Below, one piece after another: positions 63,334 through 64,000 of a stretch of 64,000 bases of DNA. Numbering within the stretch: position 1 is the first letter of the stretch; each line of letters opens with the position of its first letter. Both the position numbers and the translations under genes were made by a program. The notes under the pieces were generated by a model that was not told the origin of the DNA, made no database searches, and worked only from the letters and a program-made list of their open reading frames with translations. Source of the stretch: Mameliella sp. CS4 (GTDB taxonomy: Bacteria; Pseudomonadota; Alphaproteobacteria; Rhodobacterales; Rhodobacteraceae); NCBI RefSeq assembly GCF_019392335.1, contig NZ_JAHXRQ010000004.1, positions 1 to 64,000 of the forward strand, in the 5' to 3' direction.

Positions 63334-64000
63334 ATGACCGCCTATTCCACGTTGATCCAAGTCTTTGGCCGTATCGGGTTTCTGTCCTTTGGCGGTCCGG
63401 CCGCGCAAATCGCCCTGATGCACCGCGAACTGGTCGAGGAACGGCCCTGGCTGACGGAACAACAATTCCTGCGGTCCTTGAGTTTCTGCATGTTGCTGCC
63501 GGGGCCGGAGGCCATGCAATTGGCCACCTATGCGGGCTGGCGCCTGCGCGGCATTCCCGGCGGGCTGATCGCGGGCGGGCTTTTCGTGTTGCCCGGCGCC
63601 GTGGTGATCGCCCTGCTGGCGCTGCTCTACGCGCAATACGGTGCGCGCCCGGAAACCGAGGCGCTGCTTCTGGGCGTCAAGGCCTGCGTCGTGGTGATCG
63701 TGGCTCAGGCGCTGGTGCGGCTGTCGCGCAAGGCGCTCAAGGGAACACCGGACTACCTGGTTGCCGGGCTGTCCTTCCTGGCGATCTTCCTGCTTGGCCT
63801 GCCCTTTCCGCTGATCATCGCGCTGGCCGCACTCTGGGGCGCCTGCCGCGCCGCGGCCCCCGGCGAAACGCCCCCGGAACCGGCCTCCCGCAAAACCCGA
63901 CCGGCGACGATTATCCTCTGGGCCGCGCTCTGGCTCATGCCCCTGCCGATCCTCTGGTTGACCGGACAGGACTTGTTGTTCGACCTCGCGCTGTTTTTTG
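63334..64000 (+). CDS. chrA: Chromate transporter ChrA, partial
   Basis: The frame runs from the ATG at 63334 off the window edge, giving 222 residues. The start matches ChrA: FGRIGFLSFGGPAAQIALMH and SFCMLLPGPEAMQLATYAGW, with several hydrophobic segments. This is the first of the two homologous halves of a long-chain ChrA. The C-terminal half lies outside the window, so completeness cannot be judged. Confidence 0.9.
   Translation, partial: MTAYSTLIQVFGRIGFLSFGGPAAQIALMHRELVEERPWLTEQQFLRSLSFCMLLPGPEAMQLATYAGWRLRGIPGGLIAGGLFVLPGAVVIALLALLYAQYGARPETEALLLGVKACVVVIVAQALVRLSRKALKGTPDYLVAGLSFLAIFLLGLPFPLIIALAALWGACRAAAPGETPPEPASRKTRPATIILWAALWLMPLPILWLTGQDLLFDLALFF

Noticed and set aside
1..64000. 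CRISPR arrays, tRNA or rRNA genes, phage structural genes
   Set aside because: No regularly spaced repeats, cloverleaf-type tRNA ends or rRNA segments were seen; the only RNA gene supported is the tmRNA.

Overview
The window reads as a chromosome or large-plasmid segment of a denitrifying alphaproteobacterium of the Rhodobacteraceae (Roseobacter/Paracoccus-like). The basis is the high GC content, the norCBQD-nnrU and napEFDABC gene orders, pseudoazurin, TTG-N8-CAA (Fnr/NnrR-type) boxes, and a circularly permuted tmRNA encoding the tag ANNNRAPVALAA. The assignment comes from remembered family features and was not tested by a search.

Layout. (1) 1-3600: a two-gene non-homologous end-joining operon, ku then ligD, on the minus strand. 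(2) 3900-7250: a gene graveyard. It holds a caa3-type oxidase assembly gene (ctaG) broken by two stops and two frame changes, then pieces of a CopD-like membrane protein, cytochrome oxidase subunit I and an SPW/VKOR-type membrane protein joined in one frame, then an IS3-family remnant with recognisable inverted ends. (3) 7300-31900: a complete denitrification island. It contains nnrS, pseudoazurin, an NnrR-type regulator, a small CPGC protein, norCBQD with two small membrane ORFs and nnrU, a hemN relic, nirV (one internal stop), nirK, nosRZDFYLX, tatE and napEFDABC, so all four reduction steps from nitrate to N2 are encoded. Fnr/NnrR-type boxes precede norC, nirK, nosR and the pseudoazurin/nnrR intergenic region; the norC and nirK boxes are the same 14-mer. 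(4) 32100-34300: a nitrosative-stress module with a frameshifted DUF6522 gene, a group III truncated haemoglobin, 5-formyltetrahydrofolate cyclo-ligase and nsrR, with a shared putative NsrR operator in front of the globin and nsrR.

(5) 34400-38450: an IS3 transposase fragment, then ygiD-like dioxygenase, DoxX, LysR, an NmrA/QorB-like reductase and an HxlR regulator, which looks like a quinone/electrophile response set. (6) 38580-41660: a 1025-aa RTX-type protein with DUF4214-like repeats, an unrecognised 600-residue N-terminus and a near-consensus FNR box upstream. (7) 41880-48020: a LacI regulator (apparently with an ATT start), a sugar ABC transporter, a Gfo/Idh/MocA oxidoreductase and a fuconolactonase-like amidohydrolase, a sugar or polyol catabolic set. 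(8) 48060-57180: a minus-strand operon with an NMT1/THI5-type ABC importer, cytosine-deaminase-like hydrolase, FAD-linked oxidase, two flavodoxin-fold oxidoreductases, a 2-oxoglutarate/Fe(II) oxygenase and a creatininase-family amidohydrolase, with a divergent RidA; I infer uptake and breakdown of an unknown N-heterocycle. (9) 57230-60980: an SbcCD-like (YhaO/YhaN-like) nuclease-ATPase pair with no zinc hook. (10) 61049-64000: the permuted tmRNA with a clear promoter, a tryptophan-halogenase-like flavoprotein and the start of a chromate transporter.

The catalytic and redox core of denitrification looks intact, while several accessory genes (nirV, hemN, DUF6522) and the neighbouring oxidase module are decaying.
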